Assembly (NCBI RefSeq): GCF_010093815.1
Contig: NW_022985560.1
Span: 1,299,501 to 1,363,500 of the forward strand
Length of the DNA stretch: 64,000 nucleotides
Reading direction: 5' to 3'
From: Pseudovirgaria hyperparasitica
Taxonomy: Eukaryota > Ascomycota > Dothideomycetes > Acrospermales > Acrospermaceae
This document shows positions 21,577 through 34,452 of the stretch, in pieces. The stretch's first letter is position 1. Each line of letters starts with the position of its first letter. The translations under genes and the position numbers were made by a program. The notes beneath the pieces were generated by a model, which saw only the letters and a list, made by a program, of their open reading frames with translations, had not been told where the DNA came from and searched no databases.

Positions 21577-22286
21577 AGAAGTGTTCTCGATCGGCACTCA
21601 TGATACCCAGCCCCACCACGACCTTGATCATCAGTAAGTCGTACAGAGACGCCTTGAGAGCTTACAGAAGTGACGCCGAAAGCTTGATGATGACGAAATC
21701 TGCAGACCAACTACCAATAAAGCCTCGACTACCATCTACGCCACCGAGCGTGCATGAAACCTCGTACAGTCGTATCAAAAAGACAGAGGGTATCTAACCA
21801 CTCATGACTAATTTTAACATTGTCTCCTTCAAGGCATCTTGGAACACCATGAGATTTCTAGAGGTCGTAGACTTTGTTGTGAAAGACGAGAAGAATCAAT
21901 TTTCGACTGATAGCACCCGCAAGGCCTTCCTTGTACTAAATGGATCCCACTCGTGGAATATCGTCGATGGATGTTGGAGCTACGGTGATATGCTCTCTTT
22001 CAACGGGTTTAGGGACTGACATAGCCAGTAGTTAAAGATATAAGGGTCGAATGCTGGTTGTGAAAGACATATGATGGGTCCCTTCCCAAAGCGGGTGGTC
22101 TGGCATGTGAATCAGGGTTCCACAACATCATATTGCACATTACATAGCTGTGACCAGATTAAGATTTTGTATTAATTACTTCATTAATTGCGTCCGATCG
22201 AATCCAATGAAACTTGCAACACCAAAATATTAGTGCGCCCAACAAACTATTAAGATTTGATAATGGTATCATATGGTATAATTCAA
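21577..22286. other. Intergenic, AT-rich, no gene seen
   Basis: About 700 bases between the CorA-like gene and the PIL1 stop. The stretch 22140-22270 is AT-rich. A 71-residue plus-strand frame at 21804-22019 is weakly protein-like but has no support. Confidence 0.4.
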
Positions 22287-23557
22287 CTATGCCGCGATTT
22301 CGCGATCCTGCTCACGTCCACGGTGCTCGGGCACCACGGAGGACTGGTCATCGTTGTGAAATTCGGAGCCCTCCCCGTCGACTAAATCAACACCATAAGT
22401 TTCTTGCTGCTTTGGAGCACGGCGCTGAGACGAGGCACGAGTGCGTTGGGATAGATTAGATGTAATCACAGCTTCATCAGAGACCCAATTGACGAGCGCT
22501 TCCTCGCAATCTTGTATGATGCTATTGGACATATTAGTCTTTGCTTGTCCGTAGGCATGGGGTGAAACTTACGCCTTGCTAGTCTCATAGCCATCATAGG
22601 CCTGACGAGTCTCGCCTGGTGTGACGGGGGTGTCGTCGACGAGCTCGAGAAGATGCTTTCCGTAGCCAGCGATAATTGCAAGCTTCTCGCAGTGTTCACG
22701 GAGAGCGTCAAACTGGTATGTGAATGCAGCCTTGAGCTTCTCGCGAGTAATGTTTGACAGCTGGGCCTCGGCAACGAGCGATTCAGCCTCCGCGCGAACA
22801 AGCTCCTGCTCGAGAACAACAATTTTTGGAGAGTTAGGTTCCTTATACTTTAGCTGGGCGATCTGGTCGGTAATCTTCTGCTTGCCTAGGTGACTTTAGA
22901 ATTGGATAATGCGTGGGATCAAAAATACTTACGGTCACGGCTTGGCTGTACAGAAGCTTCAATATTGCGAATGCTCTTGATCGTTACGCGGTATTGGTCG
23001 TACTTGTCCACAAACTGGTCCTCAAGCTCACCGATCTCGTAAATCAAGACACCAAGCTTGTCGGTAACATCGGAGACGTCGTCATCACAAGCCTCACCCC
23101 AGATTGAAAGTTGTTGCTGCGGCCAGATTAGCAGAGATTGCATTCGACTTTGGTTGTAGTGAACTTACAGCGACCTCCATGCGTTCACGGCTAACAAGTT
23201 CCATGCTGCGCATAGTGTTCTTCTCCATCTTTACCAATTGCGAGAGCTTCTTCGCAAGATCTGGACCGAAAGCACCGCTAGCATTTTTGCGAACAGAGTG
23301 GGCTAGATAGTAGTGTTAGCCAATCGTTATCTGCATGAGGCTGCAGCAACGCCTCCAGTCTTCATTGTCGCCGGCTTCGTCTTGAACTCGTGAATATTGT
23401 TATAAATTCTTTCGAGCGCTGCACGAGTGAGATGCTTACCGAAGTTGACCTTTCCAAACAGTCGGCCGGACTTGGTGGACGAGGTAGGTGGAGGAGGGTT
23501 GCGTAGCTGCTCCTGGGTTGGAGCGCGTGACGTGCGCATAGAGTATGTGCGATGCAT
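22287..23557 (-). CDS. PIL1: Eisosome core component PIL1/LSP1
   Basis: Protein of 327 residues in five exons: 23440-23557, 23169-23302, 22933-23116, 22573-22885 and 22287-22521, with introns of 47-137 bp. The N-terminus MHRTYSMRTSRAP and SSTKSGR is the hallmark of PIL1/LSP1. The Pil1 BAR domain follows (QQLSIWGEACDDDVSDVTDK, then IGELEDQFVDKYDQYRVTIK, then TREKLKAAFTYQFDALREHC). The C-terminus is variable and acidic. PIL1 assembles into curved lattices under the plasma membrane that form eisosomes (MCC furrows). These respond to membrane tension and to sphingolipid signalling through Pkh kinases. The frame is consistent across all junctions and the start matches family members. Many fungi have two paralogues; which one this is cannot be decided here. 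Confidence 0.95.
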
Positions 23558-25295
23558 CCTGATTAGAGGTTTTTGGAAGTGTGGATTGTGGAATAAGTGA
23601 GGGATATAGTGTGTACGAGAGCAAATATAAGCAGTTGAGAGGAGGAAGCAGAGGAGGTAATGGAGGGAACAGGGGTTTTGCGAGCGGCAGCGATGACGGT
23701 TTTGAGTGGGCGGAGGACACAGCACAACAGCCGATGACGTAAATTGACAGTTGGGGCGGGTATCCGTGCTTCACACAACGGATTGGCCCTGGCTGCTGTT
23801 CATGGATAGGCCAGCGCCAGCATTCTTGATGATTTATTATTGCATCTTCTTCTTAGCCACTTGGCCAGAGACCCTGCAAGCCTAACTTAGGCCTGGGCCT
23901 CACCAACCAGTCCACAAAAAGAGGCTGGAGCGTGCCTGGTCAGCCAGTAAATTCACAGTCCATCGTTGCGCATCGTTGACTATCTCCAGACTGCGACAAT
24001 GATCGCCGCTCAACTCTGGGATTCGATCGCTTCGGCTGCTGCTGGCCAGGAAACGACGCGGGATCCCCAGCAATCAGTCACGTGGCGTTCTTGGAGATCG
24101 GAAAGACGCACGACACGCGTTGCTTGACGATGTCTGGGGCGTGGTCGTCTCCTCCTTGCTGCGGGATTCATGCAACTATGCATACATACCTCGTCTTACC
24201 GCACATCTGGCCAGCTCGTCGTCTTGTCCTTGCCTTGCCAGCTCTGGTCGCATCGCCTTGGGCGTTTGACGCAACGATGCGGTGGTGTGCCATCATTGGC
24301 GCTTTCATGAGGTGCATGACCTCATCAAGCAAAACTTAGTGCACATCAACCATCTCTAGCCGCGCACTTGGACAGCTCAGGCGTTCCGTTGCACACGACA
24401 ACCGCAACGTTGTTGCATTCAATAAAATGCTGAAGCGCTTTCTTTGGCGGTTACAAAGCCGTACCAGGGCATTTTGCGAGAAGATATAAGACGTATCGGA
24501 ATTACTGAACCAATTTCTATAGCTTCTGGGCACGAGTAAATAATTTGTCCTTCGGCGTTGGCGAAACGCTCCTACGGGAAACGGCGTGTCCCATCAACAT
24601 TATCCGGACTAATAGTTCAAGTTCGCGTTGACGCGTCGTGTAACAGAATGCTGGAGACACTGCGACAACTACCCTACTCCAGTCCTCAGACTTCAATGGT
24701 CTGGTCTGGTTCTTCAATGCGACATATACCAGTTTACAGGCTTAAATCAAAAGTCGATCGAAAAGTACAAGGTGTACGAGTCATCCGCGAATCGTCTGAT
24801 TACCAGATCAACGCACCAGTGACCACTTGTACAGATACAATCATGCCTGCTCTCAATATATGATGAATATGACGTGAATGTTTATCCGAGTTAAAATCGT
24901 AACAAACTCATATGGGAGAAGATGTTCCTTATTTCATCGCAGAAGCTGTGGAGAGAATATATGCTGTTGGTCCGGTGTCTCAATGGATTAGTCCACGTGT
25001 ATGTGCGAAATAGATCTTCTCACTTCTCACTTTTTCACCTTTTCCGCGAATTATGGCACATCTCGGGATCAAATTTGGTAAGCTGATGAACAAGCACACT
25101 GGTTGCGAGCATACGCGGATTATTACCCCACAAGGCATGATCCCGCCGGGCCACGGGACTGGCTTGGCACACCCCGACTGAACGGAACGTGCACAGGGCA
25201 GATGCGCCTTAGATCTAAATGCTGTGAATTTCCTTACCTTTGCTAGGTGAACGTCTGGCCTTCGCAACCACCAGAGTCGCAATAACATTGTCACC
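23558..25295. other. Intergenic, 1.7 kb divergent promoter region
   Basis: Lies between PIL1 (-) and ERG9 (+). The first 250 bases upstream of PIL1 are A/G-rich on the plus strand, so CT-rich in the PIL1 sense, as in many fungal promoters. Short open frames near 24082-24339 lack any family resemblance. No tRNA or repeat is seen. Confidence 0.5.
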
Positions 25296-27018
25296 ATGCC
25301 GAAAGCAAGAGATGTCGTCTACTACCTCTTTCACGTCCAAGAGCTACGGAATATCATACAATGGTAAGAAGCTGTTCCCCCGGCACCACTTTTTCCGGAG
25401 ATGCGCCGTCTCCTGAGTTGACTGACATTGCGCTCAGGAAAGTATGGCACAACCCAGTTCACGAACGCGACGAGTCGAAAGAGACACCGTCGTTGAAGAG
25501 ATGTTTCCACTACTTGGACATGACCAGCCGAAGTTTCAGTGCCGTCATCAAGGAGCTCAACCCCGAACTCCTCGTCCCTGTGTGCCTCTTCTACCTCATT
25601 CTACGCGGTCTCGACACAATTGAGGATGACATGACGATACCACTTGCCGAGAAAGAGCCTCTACTACGGAAGTTTGACCAGATCCTCGAAAAAGATGGAT
25701 GGACCTTTACTGGCAATGGCCCGAACGAGAAGGATCGCGATCTACTGGTCGAGTTCAATGTCGTGGTCGAAGAATTTAAGAAGGTCAAGCCAGCCTATAA
25801 AGACATTATCCGGGATATCACAAAGAAAATGGGTGATGGTATGGCAGACTATGCAAACAATGCCGAACATAATGTCAATGGCGTGAACACTGTCAAAGAC
25901 TACGAGCTGTACTGTCATTACGTTGCTGGGCTTGTCGGAGAAGGCTTGACCCGACTGTTCGTGGAGGGCAAACTTGCAAATCCTGCCCTACTGGAACGAC
26001 CGGAGCTTATGGAGTCTATGGGCCAGTTCCTACAACAGGTAAACATAATTCGCGACATCCGGGAAGATCTGGACGACGGTCGGAGATTTTGGCCCAAGGA
26101 GATCTGGTCTAAGCACGTCGACAAGTTTGAGGACCTCTTCAAGCCCGAAAATGAAGAAAAGGCACTAAATTGCAGCGCCGAGATGGTGCTGACTGCGCTC
26201 AGACGCGCAGATGAGTGCTTATTCTACCTAGCAGGCCTACGTGACCAGAGCGTGTTCAATTTCTGCGCCATCCCACAAGCCATGGCCATCGCGACGCTCG
26301 AGCTGTGCTTCCGCAACAAGACCATGTTTCAGCGGAATATCAAGATCACCAAGGGTCAAGCCTGCCGGCTGATGCTCGACTCGACGCAGAATCTGCAGGT
26401 GCTGTGCGGCGTCTTCAAAGACTATGCTCGACGGATTCACAAGCAGAACAACCCGCGGGACCCCAATTTCTTGGAGATCAGCATCGCCTGCGGAAAGGTA
26501 TATATATATTCACAGACGACACAGAAGTCTACACGCACACAAGAAACGAGCTAACATCGCCCGCTAGATCGAGCAATTCATCGAATCGATTTTCCCCTCG
26601 CAAACTCCGACCGAGCGTGTCGTCCCGGCCGACCAACAAGCAATGACGCCCGAGCAAAAAGCAAAGGCTAAAAAGGAAGCTGAAGAAGCAAAGTGGGACA
26701 TCATCTACATGGGTCTTGCTGTCCTCCTGGTCTTGGGCACTATCTCGGGATTCATGGTAAGCCTCAATTCTCATAGACGCGTAGCACGTCCCTGGGACCC
26801 CTGGCTGTGCCTGAGGCTAGATCCAGCCAGCAGATCGACCCACACCAGTCCCCCTTTCCCCGTCCGCGTAATCCTCGGCCCACGCTAACACAACCCAACA
26901 ACAGATTTTCGTCGCCTGGATGGCCGGCGCACGCTTCGACATTGCCTTTTCCAGCCTCACGAACAAAATCAGCGCAACGCTGCCATCGCCATCAGCAGCT
27001 GGGCATAACGAGCTCTGA
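25296..27018 (+). CDS. ERG9: Squalene synthase (farnesyl-diphosphate farnesyltransferase)
   Basis: Protein of 476 residues in four exons: 25296-25363, 25438-26497, 26568-26756 and 26905-27018. It condenses two farnesyl diphosphates to squalene with NADPH, the first committed step of ergosterol synthesis, at the endoplasmic reticulum. The first Asp-rich motif DTIED is at about residues 82-86. The second is [17 protein letters not shown], encoded near 26046-26095. The conserved block [22 protein letters not shown] precedes the first motif. The C-terminal exons add a basic linker and a hydrophobic anchor ([18 protein letters not shown] and on). The short first exon ([18 protein letters not shown]) joins through GTAAGA...CTCAG to WKVWHNP. 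The model is consistent in frame throughout. Confidence 0.95.
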
Positions 27019-27790
27019 GTGCGTTTCTATGACCTGGGCTTTTGAGCGGATCCACCATTTCTTAATTAACCCCATTCTACTTTCGTGATTTGTAAGTCGT
27101 CGCAAATATACTTTGCGCTGCATATGCATCAGGCGGAATATCCCAAGGGTTATCATTATTATTATGTGTACTTATACTATACTTAATTTTCATTAAGCAC
27201 GATGTGGTTCTGCGGGTCCGCTTTTCCTTCGCGGCATCGTCTGACTTCCTACCGAAATTTCATGTCTTCATTCTGCCTTGGAGGAAGAGTATCTGCCTAG
27301 CACGGATGTCAAATTGCAATTCAGCCTCTCCATGGCTGTGGTTGTGCCGAAGAAGTGCTGATAATGAGTTCACTTAACCCGGCGACGGGACTTTTTGCCA
27401 TGGATACGAATGCCATCGCGCTGTTACCATGATGCACTAGTGCTGTGTACATCCTGATGCCAACATGGCGTCCTAGAAGTTTGTTCAAAGTACAACACGA
27501 TTCTATTGTATGTCAAATTATAGCTGGCACACAAGCCATAGAGCATAATGCGGTAAAGCCTCACTTGATAACCCATGATATCTCGAAGCCGTATCGCAGT
27601 GCCACATAATAACGCCGTGCTAATGCCACCCCTGTGAGGTCTCCAACATCTCCGTGAGCCGCCTACCGCAGCGGCATTTTGAGTTACAGTGCATGCATGC
27701 CTTATCCCGGGCACGCCAAGAATCCTGATCCTTTTGTTTAAACTGACATATGGTGTTGAAGGGGGTGTTGTGGAGTGGAATAGGAGGTAT
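27019..27790. other. Intergenic, convergent 3' regions of ERG9 and eIF4E
   Basis: About 770 bases between two facing stop codons. It is AT-rich around 27160-27200. Terminators are expected; no gene is seen. Confidence 0.5.
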
Positions 27791-28673
27791 TTAGACGGCG
27801 AACTTCGCCTTTGCGCGAGTGCTGCCGGAATGCGCGCTTTCAGTGTGACCAGCGAACTCGACGCCCTCGTTGTCTTTCAGGCCAAGAGCATCCTTGAACC
27901 GCTTGCCAATCTTCAAGAGAATCTCTTTGCCCTGGTCAAGCGAGCGACCTTTGCCTCCGGCATTGTTGCCATCGCCACCTCCAGGCACAGGCCTTCCTGT
28001 GGTGCGCGTCCACAGACCAATTCTGTAGAAGCCCTTGCGGACGTTGACGACCACACCCATGACCTCGCCGTCATCCTCATCTTCAAGAGTCTCCCCAATA
28101 GCAGCAAGCATGACATGGAGCCAGAGACCATCGATATTAACCATCTTCTTTTCCTTAAACTGGAAGGCCCATTTGCCGCCGTGTTTGTTCTGAGCATCCT
28201 CCCACTCGGGGCGTACGCCTTTCTTGAATAGGTGGTAGTCGGACTTGAGCGCTAGCTCAGAAGTAGGCGTGATGTTGTTCTATTGGTTCGGGTGAGCCTA
28301 CAGCATAAACACACTGCATGGTTTACATACGTAGATGCCCCAGAATTCTTCAACTGAATCGAAGCTGATGACCTCCTTGAGCAGGTCGTTCCAGTTGTCA
28401 CCCTATTCGGTGAGCATAGTGTCGGCTTTGTCAAGAGCTTGATCATACCTTGCCGCTAGGTGGCTTCGTGAACCACAGAGTCCACTGGTTCATCAGCGGG
28501 TGCTTGACGTTGAAGTTGTCTGGATCATGGAAAACAGTCTTGATGGCACCAGTATCGGCTGAAGTAGAGTCGCTACTGCCTGTACCATTTGGAGTGGTTC
28601 CATCAGAAGGGGAAATGGGAATGGTGTCTAGAGGAACAGGCGATTGTGGGTTAGCGGTTGCGGTGTCAGCCAT
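27791..28673 (-). CDS. CDC33: Translation initiation factor eIF4E (mRNA cap-binding)
   Basis: Protein of 261 residues in three exons: 28449-28673, 28331-28402 and 27791-28279. The N-terminus is a disordered Ser/Thr/Pro-rich arm. The core starts with HPLMNQWTLWF (W64 and W67), followed by GDNWNDLLKEV and VEEFWGIYN, which contain the eIF4G/4E-BP contact surface and cap-binding aromatic residues. Later come GVRPEWEDAQNKHGGKW, with the second cap-stacking Trp and its acidic neighbour, and a C-terminal insert rich in Gly/Asn. It binds the 7-methylguanosine cap in the eIF4F complex. It is divergent from the mitochondrial isoleucyl-tRNA synthetase, so the two share a short promoter region. The symbol follows the yeast orthologue. 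Confidence 0.95.
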
Positions 28674-28972
28674 GGCGAATGACTGGGAGCTGATGAAGAA
28701 GAGGTTTAAGGAACAGAAGGATTGTCGTGATGATACAGAGGCGGTTGTGTGTATTCGGGAGAGTTAAGAGTCAAGAGGCAATCTGGCGAAAGTGAAGTCG
28801 CAACTCAATGCATGCGTCGAACGTCGCTACTACAGAATAAGTTTGAGGTTCTGCGGGAAATCTTGGCCCGCCGCACCTTCACCTTTTGGGCACTAGCGTC
28901 CTTGCTTCCCAAAAAGTGAGTGAGCTATGCCTGAGCATGCGCCTAGAGGAGCTGTTTGCAGAAGATGGAGCG
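28674..28972. promoter_or_regulatory. Short shared promoter of eIF4E and ISM1
   Basis: Only 299 bases separate the two divergent start codons (263 if the ISM1 ATG at 28937 is used). Both promoters lie here. No individual site can be named. Confidence 0.5.
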
Positions 28973-31900
28973 ATGCTGAAGCCGACTCGGGTTCTGTATG
29001 CGTCGCCATGGAGTCATACTCTCAAGATACCCAAGTCGTCCTTTCAACCTCGCCAGACGAATTTCGATACCTATCTCAAACGATGTACCGATGATCTATA
29101 TGCATGGCAGGCCGCAGAGCGTGCGACTGCCCCGTCATTCGTCCTTCACGATGGGCCCCCATATGCCAATGGGAAACTTCACATTGGTCACGCGCTAAAT
29201 AAGATACTGAAAGATATATTATGTCGTTTTGAGCTAAGTCAGGGAAAGAGAGTGCATTACGTGCCTGGGTGGGACTGCCATGGGCTTCCCATAGAGATGA
29301 AGGCTTTGCAATTGCGGAAGGATGCTGAGACGAGGTCTGGAGAGAATTCCAGTGACATCGCATCTGAATGTCAGTCGCGCCTGCAACCTCTACAGGTCAG
29401 ACGTGCTGCGAGGAAATTAGCCACAAAGACAGTCAAGGAACAGAAGAAGGGATTCAAGGAATGGGCCATCATGGCTGATTGGGACAATTCATACATCACA
29501 ATGTCAAAAGACTTTGAAATGAGGCAATTGCAAGTCTTCCGAGATATGGTTAAGAAGGGCCTTGTATATCGGCAATACAAGCCTGTCCACTGGTCGCCAT
29601 CATCCAGAACGGCATTAGCTGAAGCAGAGCTTGAATATGACGACAACCGCAAATCTAGTGCTGCATATATCAAGTTTCCTGTCACCAAATTTCCCGTTCA
29701 GCTCGATTCAGCAGGAATTTTGGAAGGGAAACTCCTCAGTGCAGTGATCTGGACGACTACACCTTGGACTCTTCCCGCGAATCAAGCAATCGCCGTACAT
29801 ATGGGACTGGAGTACGTTGTCGTATCTCATCCAGATGATGCGATCGGTCTTCTCATCATAGCACAATGTCGTGTAGAAGAAATTGAGAGGACCTTGGGCG
29901 TGACCTTGAAACATGTCCTCGGGCCCTTCAATGGTCGCGACATAGCCGGCAAGGCTTTCTATCAGAATCCCCTACAAGGCAGTCAGGCTGAAGATCAGTT
30001 GATCATGAGTGCTGATTTCGTGAGTGGGACTTCGGGTACCGGTCTCGTACATCTAGCCCCTGGACATGGCATGGACGACTACAATGTATGCATTGCATTG
30101 GGAATTGCTCCCCTATCACCCGTCGATGATCATGGAAAGTATACCGCTGACGCTTTCCCTGATCAGCCAGAGCTGTTCCAGGGCCTGTCTGTCCAAACCC
30201 AAGGGACTGAAGCGATTCTGCGTCACCTCAAGACCGTCGAGTTTGGATCACACACTGGCTTCGTTTTGAACACACATGAGTATGAACATAAATATCCAAT
30301 CGACTGGAGGACTAAACAACCGATCATCGTACGTGCAACCGAACAGTGGTTTGCCAATGTCGACAACATTAAGTCTGACACTCTTCGAGCAATGAAAGAC
30401 GTGCAATTCATTCCGCCCGCCGGGTCGAAGAGGCTGGAAAGTTTCATACGAAGCCGTAGCCAATGGTGCGTATCTCGACAAAGGTCATGGGGTGTTCCGA
30501 TCCCAGCTTTATTCAGAACAGATGTTACTCCCCATCAAGCCATCATGAATGAACACACGATCTCTCACATCATGAATATCATCGATGAGCGTGGGGTAGA
30601 TGCTTGGTGGGAGGACGGTGATGACGAAACATGCTGGATTCCTTCTAATCTGGAAGGGACGTATACTCGTGGTAAAGACACGATGGATGTGTGGTTCGAC
30701 AGCGGCACAAGTTGGTCTATGCTACCCCAGCGTCCCGATAACACATTAGCGGATGTCTATCTCGAAGGAAGTGACCAGCATCGTGGATGGTTTCAATCTT
30801 CAATACTCACGCACGTCGCAAGCCAACAAAATCAAGTGGCAACAGAGGATAGGCAGGTTCATGTACCAAGAGCTCCCTTCAAGAAGCTGATCACTCACGG
30901 CTTTACACTCGACCAGTACGGGAAAAAGATGAGCAAGTCAATAGGCAACGTCATTGATCCACATGATATCATCACTGGTGCGCTGATCCCCACCGTGCAA
31001 AACAAGAAGAGCGGTAAGGGCAATTCGAGCGCATTAGGCCCAGATTCCCTCCGACTCTGGGTGGCCAGCAGTGACTACACCAAAGACGTCGTGATAGGTC
31101 CTCAGGTACTTCAGTCGATTAACAACGCGCTGTTGAAGTATCGTGTCACGTTTAAATGGCTTATTGGCGTGCTCTCGGGCGCTGAAGATGAGGTGTGGAA
31201 CCGCACGGAAGAGTCTATACGAACACGCATCGATATTCTTGCTTTGGAGAAGCTTACGGCGGTGTCTAGAACTGTACATGACGAGTATACACAGTCGCGA
31301 TTCAACGAGGCTGCTCGACACATCAACAATTATGTGGTCAAGGATCTTTCATCCTTCTATTTCGAAACACTGAAAGACAGATTATACACCGGCTCTCATG
31401 AAACACGCGTCGAAGCTCAGTTGGCTCTGCGGGCTATATTCTTGGAGCTTTGTAGAATGCTCGGACCGATCACACCTGTGTTGATCGAGGAGGTCTGGGA
31501 CTTTACACCTCAGAAGCTTCGTGACACCACTCCGCATCCTATACGATCAACTTGGGTCCCAAGAACTTCGAGCGTGCCCGCTCAGGATAGCTCCTTAAAC
31601 TGTATCGCAGCTGATCTCGTCTCAGTGCTCAATGGTGCGGTCAAAACAGCTCAGGAGGAAGCTCGTATGTCAAAGAACATCGCGTCAGGTCTAGAGTGCG
31701 ACGCTTGGATCGTTCTGCCCAGTAAATGTGGCGAAGAGGCTGCCGAGCATGGCTTTGAAGAACTTTTGCGCAAGATATGGCCTCAGGACGTTGCAGAAGG
31801 ATTGGCTAACGCCCTTGTGTTATCGAAGGTTCATCTCCTGTTCGATGGACAAGTGGACGTTGATCACACGGCGTGGTCTTTCCAGAAGTGGTTCGACATA

Positions 31901-32065
31901 CCAGAATCTATATCAAGCACACGCGGCACACCTTCGTTACGTGGCTGCGTTGTTATCACTCCGCCGTCGCAAAGCAAATGTCCTAGGTGCTGGCGTTATA
32001 CAGCACCTATAGATAAGGAAGAAAGCCTTTGCCAGCGGTGCGAAGAGGTTGTACAAAATATGTAA
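28973..32065 (+). CDS. ISM1: Mitochondrial isoleucyl-tRNA synthetase
   Basis: Intronless class I aminoacyl-tRNA synthetase of 1030 residues. It has the HIGH motif (about residues 70-73), preceded by [13 protein letters not shown], and the block [13 protein letters not shown]. The editing (CP1) region includes [14 protein letters not shown] and a late [11 protein letters not shown]. The catalytic block has [10 protein letters not shown] and [11 protein letters not shown], and KMSKS lies at about 652-656. The C-terminus has the bacterial-type zinc knuckle CPRC...CQRC from residue 1003, which fits an organellar enzyme. The start at 28973 is preferred because its first 30 residues are basic and Ser-rich like a mitochondrial presequence. 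An ATG at 28937 would prepend an acidic stretch. It charges mitochondrial tRNA-Ile. Confidence 0.95.
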   Translation: MLKPTRVLYASPWSHTLKIPKSSFQPRQTNFDTYLKRCTDDLYAWQAAERATAPSFVLHDGPPYANGKLHIGHALNKILKDILCRFELSQGKRVHYVPGWDCHGLPIEMKALQLRKDAETRSGENSSDIASECQSRLQPLQVRRAARKLATKTVKEQKKGFKEWAIMADWDNSYITMSKDFEMRQLQVFRDMVKKGLVYRQYKPVHWSPSSRTALAEAELEYDDNRKSSAAYIKFPVTKFPVQLDSAGILEGKLLSAVIWTTTPWTLPANQAIAVHMGLEYVVVSHPDDAIGLLIIAQCRVEEIERTLGVTLKHVLGPFNGRDIAGKAFYQNPLQGSQAEDQLIMSADFVSGTSGTGLVHLAPGHGMDDYNVCIALGIAPLSPVDDHGKYTADAFPDQPELFQGLSVQTQGTEAILRHLKTVEFGSHTGFVLNTHEYEHKYPIDWRTKQPIIVRATEQWFANVDNIKSDTLRAMKDVQFIPPAGSKRLESFIRSRSQWCVSRQRSWGVPIPALFRTDVTPHQAIMNEHTISHIMNIIDERGVDAWWEDGDDETCWIPSNLEGTYTRGKDTMDVWFDSGTSWSMLPQRPDNTLADVYLEGSDQHRGWFQSSILTHVASQQNQVATEDRQVHVPRAPFKKLITHGFTLDQYGKKMSKSIGNVIDPHDIITGALIPTVQNKKSGKGNSSALGPDSLRLWVASSDYTKDVVIGPQVLQSINNALLKYRVTFKWLIGVLSGAEDEVWNRTEESIRTRIDILALEKLTAVSRTVHDEYTQSRFNEAARHINNYVVKDLSSFYFETLKDRLYTGSHETRVEAQLALRAIFLELCRMLGPITPVLIEEVWDFTPQKLRDTTPHPIRSTWVPRTSSVPAQDSSLNCIAADLVSVLNGAVKTAQEEARMSKNIASGLECDAWIVLPSKCGEEAAEHGFEELLRKIWPQDVAEGLANALVLSKVHLLFDGQVDVDHTAWSFQKWFDIPESISSTRGTPSLRGCVVITPPSQSKCPRCWRYTAPIDKEESLCQRCEEVVQNM

Positions 32066-32450
32066 GATTTTGACGATTATGTGTATATTAACAATGTAGA
32101 ATACCATTCGAATTGAGCACATGAGGCTCAAAAGTCTTATAGATAACGATATGCCTGCATCAATCAAACAGTATGTCAATGGCAATATGTGAGATACTCA
32201 TCGAATGTGCTTTCCTCTGGTTAATTCGATAGTACTTACTACCAATCAGCAGGTAATCAATTCATGAATGCACTTTCCATTGAAGCTTACCATGCGCCTA
32301 CGTCGGTGGCTACCTCTCCGGTAGCATGACACAACAACATGAAATTCTTCAGATGAGATTGAGCGCTTTCACGTACATACATTGCGCTTGACCTCAGTCT
32401 ACAAATTGACACCCTGTTATAGTTGATCTTCTCAGATCCTCACAGTCATT
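32066..32450. other. Intergenic, no gene seen
   Basis: About 385 bases between the ISM1 stop and the start of the DHA2 transporter. It holds the ISM1 3' region and the transporter promoter. Confidence 0.45.
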
Positions 32451-34216
32451 ATGGCATCAGATACACAGGATGATATTTCCGATAATCAACCCACGGCAGA
32501 TTCTCACCCGATCATATCACCTACCACGACCGAGAAAGCGACTTTCAGCGCACAGTGCAAGCCGCACAAAGACGCTATAAAAACAGTATTCATTATGGTC
32601 GCTATCTGTCTTGCATCGTTCCCAGCGGCTCTTGATGCCACCATGATTCCTACGGCTCTCCCTACCATCACGGAAACCTTCCAGGCCTCAGATTCCTCTT
32701 TCGCCTGGATCGGATCTTCCTTTTTGATCGGAGCTGCCGCAGCCATGCCGCTCTGGAGCAAGACCAGTGATATCTTCGGCCGCAAGCCTATGTTGATGGG
32801 TGCGAGCCTGGCTTTCATCGCTGGGAGCATCTTATGTGCGTTGTCTCGGACGATTGGCATACTCATTCTTGGTCGAGCAGTCCAGGGCATGGGTGGCGGT
32901 GGCCTAATGGTACTGCCTAACATTATCATCAGCGATCTATTCAGCATGCGACAACGAGGCTTGTTTTTGGCTATCGTTGGCATGGTCTGGTCATTCGCAA
33001 CAGCGATAGGACCAATTATTGGTGGATCATTCACTCAATATGTCAATTGGAGATGGGTTTTTTTGGATCAATGGTCAGTTGCATGTTTGAACGTTTATGT
33101 TAGCTTTTCACTAACACAGACACAGTACCCATAGAGGGCCTCTCTCTTGTTCTCATTTTCTTCTTGCTTGACATTCCAAAGCCTGACGTGCCTGTCATTG
33201 AAGGACTGAAGACCATTGACTGGATTGGTGGAATCGCGCTTGTCGGAGCCACGATCATGTTACTATTTGGACTTCAGCTCGGAAGTTCAACACACCTATG
33301 GAAGTCCGCTTCTGTCGTCTGCCTCATAATCTTTGAAGCGTTGATCTTCATTTTCGCTTTCGTTTACGAATGGAAATTCGCCTCATGTCCAATTGTTCCA
33401 ATCCGCATCCTGAAGAATCTATCGAACCTTGCGACCCTGATTGTCTGTGTCACACACGGCGTGGTGTACATTTCAGTCGCCTATTTCATGCCATTGTATT
33501 TCCAGATAGTGCTTGGTTACGAGCCTTTTCTGTCTGGGCTCTGGGGTCTTATCTTGACGTTCACGCTTGCCATTTCTACCGTTGTACCTGGGTTCTACAT
33601 CTTCTCAACTGGAAAGTTTCGAGTGCCAATTTGGATAGCTGCCATTTTCCTGACTTGTGGTCTCGGTCTGTTCATCGACTGGAGGGCCTATCGTAGCGAT
33701 ACGCGAATGGTTTTCTTCCAGGTCATCGCTGCATGCGGTATAGGTCCATTGTTCCAGGGCCCTCTTGTTGCCTTGCAGGCTCATTTAAAACCTGTGGACA
33801 TCGCTACTGGTACTTCTGCTTTTGTGTATCTCCGTATGCTCAGCGCTGGTATCAGTATCATTGTCGGTCAGGTCATTTTCCAGAACGACATGCACAAGAA
33901 GCTTCAAATGTTTCGGGATATGGGTTTAGAGGATACTCTTTCTGGGATTCTCTCTACCGGGTTCGCAGTTTCGGCGTCTTCAGCTGTCGAGAGATTATCC
34001 GAAGGTTCACAAAAGGCTGTGAAAGAGGCTATTACAGACAGTCTTTGTAGGATGTGGACCTTTTATACTATTGTCGCTTTCCTCGGTGCTGTGGTTAGCA
34101 TATTCATCGCTGCCAAGGCTCCGAGCGCCAGACGTGACAAGGTGTTGGCTGATGAGAATCATGGAATCCACACTGGTACCATTGCAGATGATCATGGGGG
34201 AGTAGATACGGCCTGA
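32451..34216 (+). CDS. DHA2-type MFS multidrug transporter, with apparent frameshift
   Basis: Drug:H+ antiporter-like MFS protein; the intended product would be about 570 residues with 14 membrane segments. The order is a hydrophilic N-terminus, TM1 with SFPAALDATMIPTALP, motif A around KTSDIFGRKP, motif B-like ILGRAVQGMGGGG, motif C GPIIGG, then WRWVF. Two exons are joined by an intron at 33074-33125. At 33058-33064 there are seven T in a row. With six T the exon reads WRWVFWIN and joins across the intron to VPIEGLSL, exactly as in the family; with seven the frame is lost before the intron. No alternative splice site repairs this. It is either a sequencing or assembly slip in a homopolymer, or a recently broken gene. 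Exon 2 is intact to the stop and ends in a soluble tail. The substrate is unknown. Confidence 0.75.
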
Positions 34217-34452
34217 TCGTCACTTTATCGCTATTTTACCGAGCCGTTCCTTACTGTAAATGCTATTTTGGCGATAGAATTGGTACTATGACAAGGCTGT
34301 AGTGCTAGAAAACTGCTCATGAGCTAAAGCGCGCATGATATTTCCTTTGTCCTTGATATAAGGATTTCGTAGCTTCGCTCGTCTGGCCAGCAGTCCGCAA
34401 TATATCATCTAAGAGTCCTCCCTCGTAGCCCTAGACGCAACAAGTTGGCCTT

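Noticed and set aside
21804-22019. 71-residue plus-strand frame downstream of the CorA-like gene start
   Set aside because: Weakly protein-like but isolated, without introns, partner exons or known motifs.
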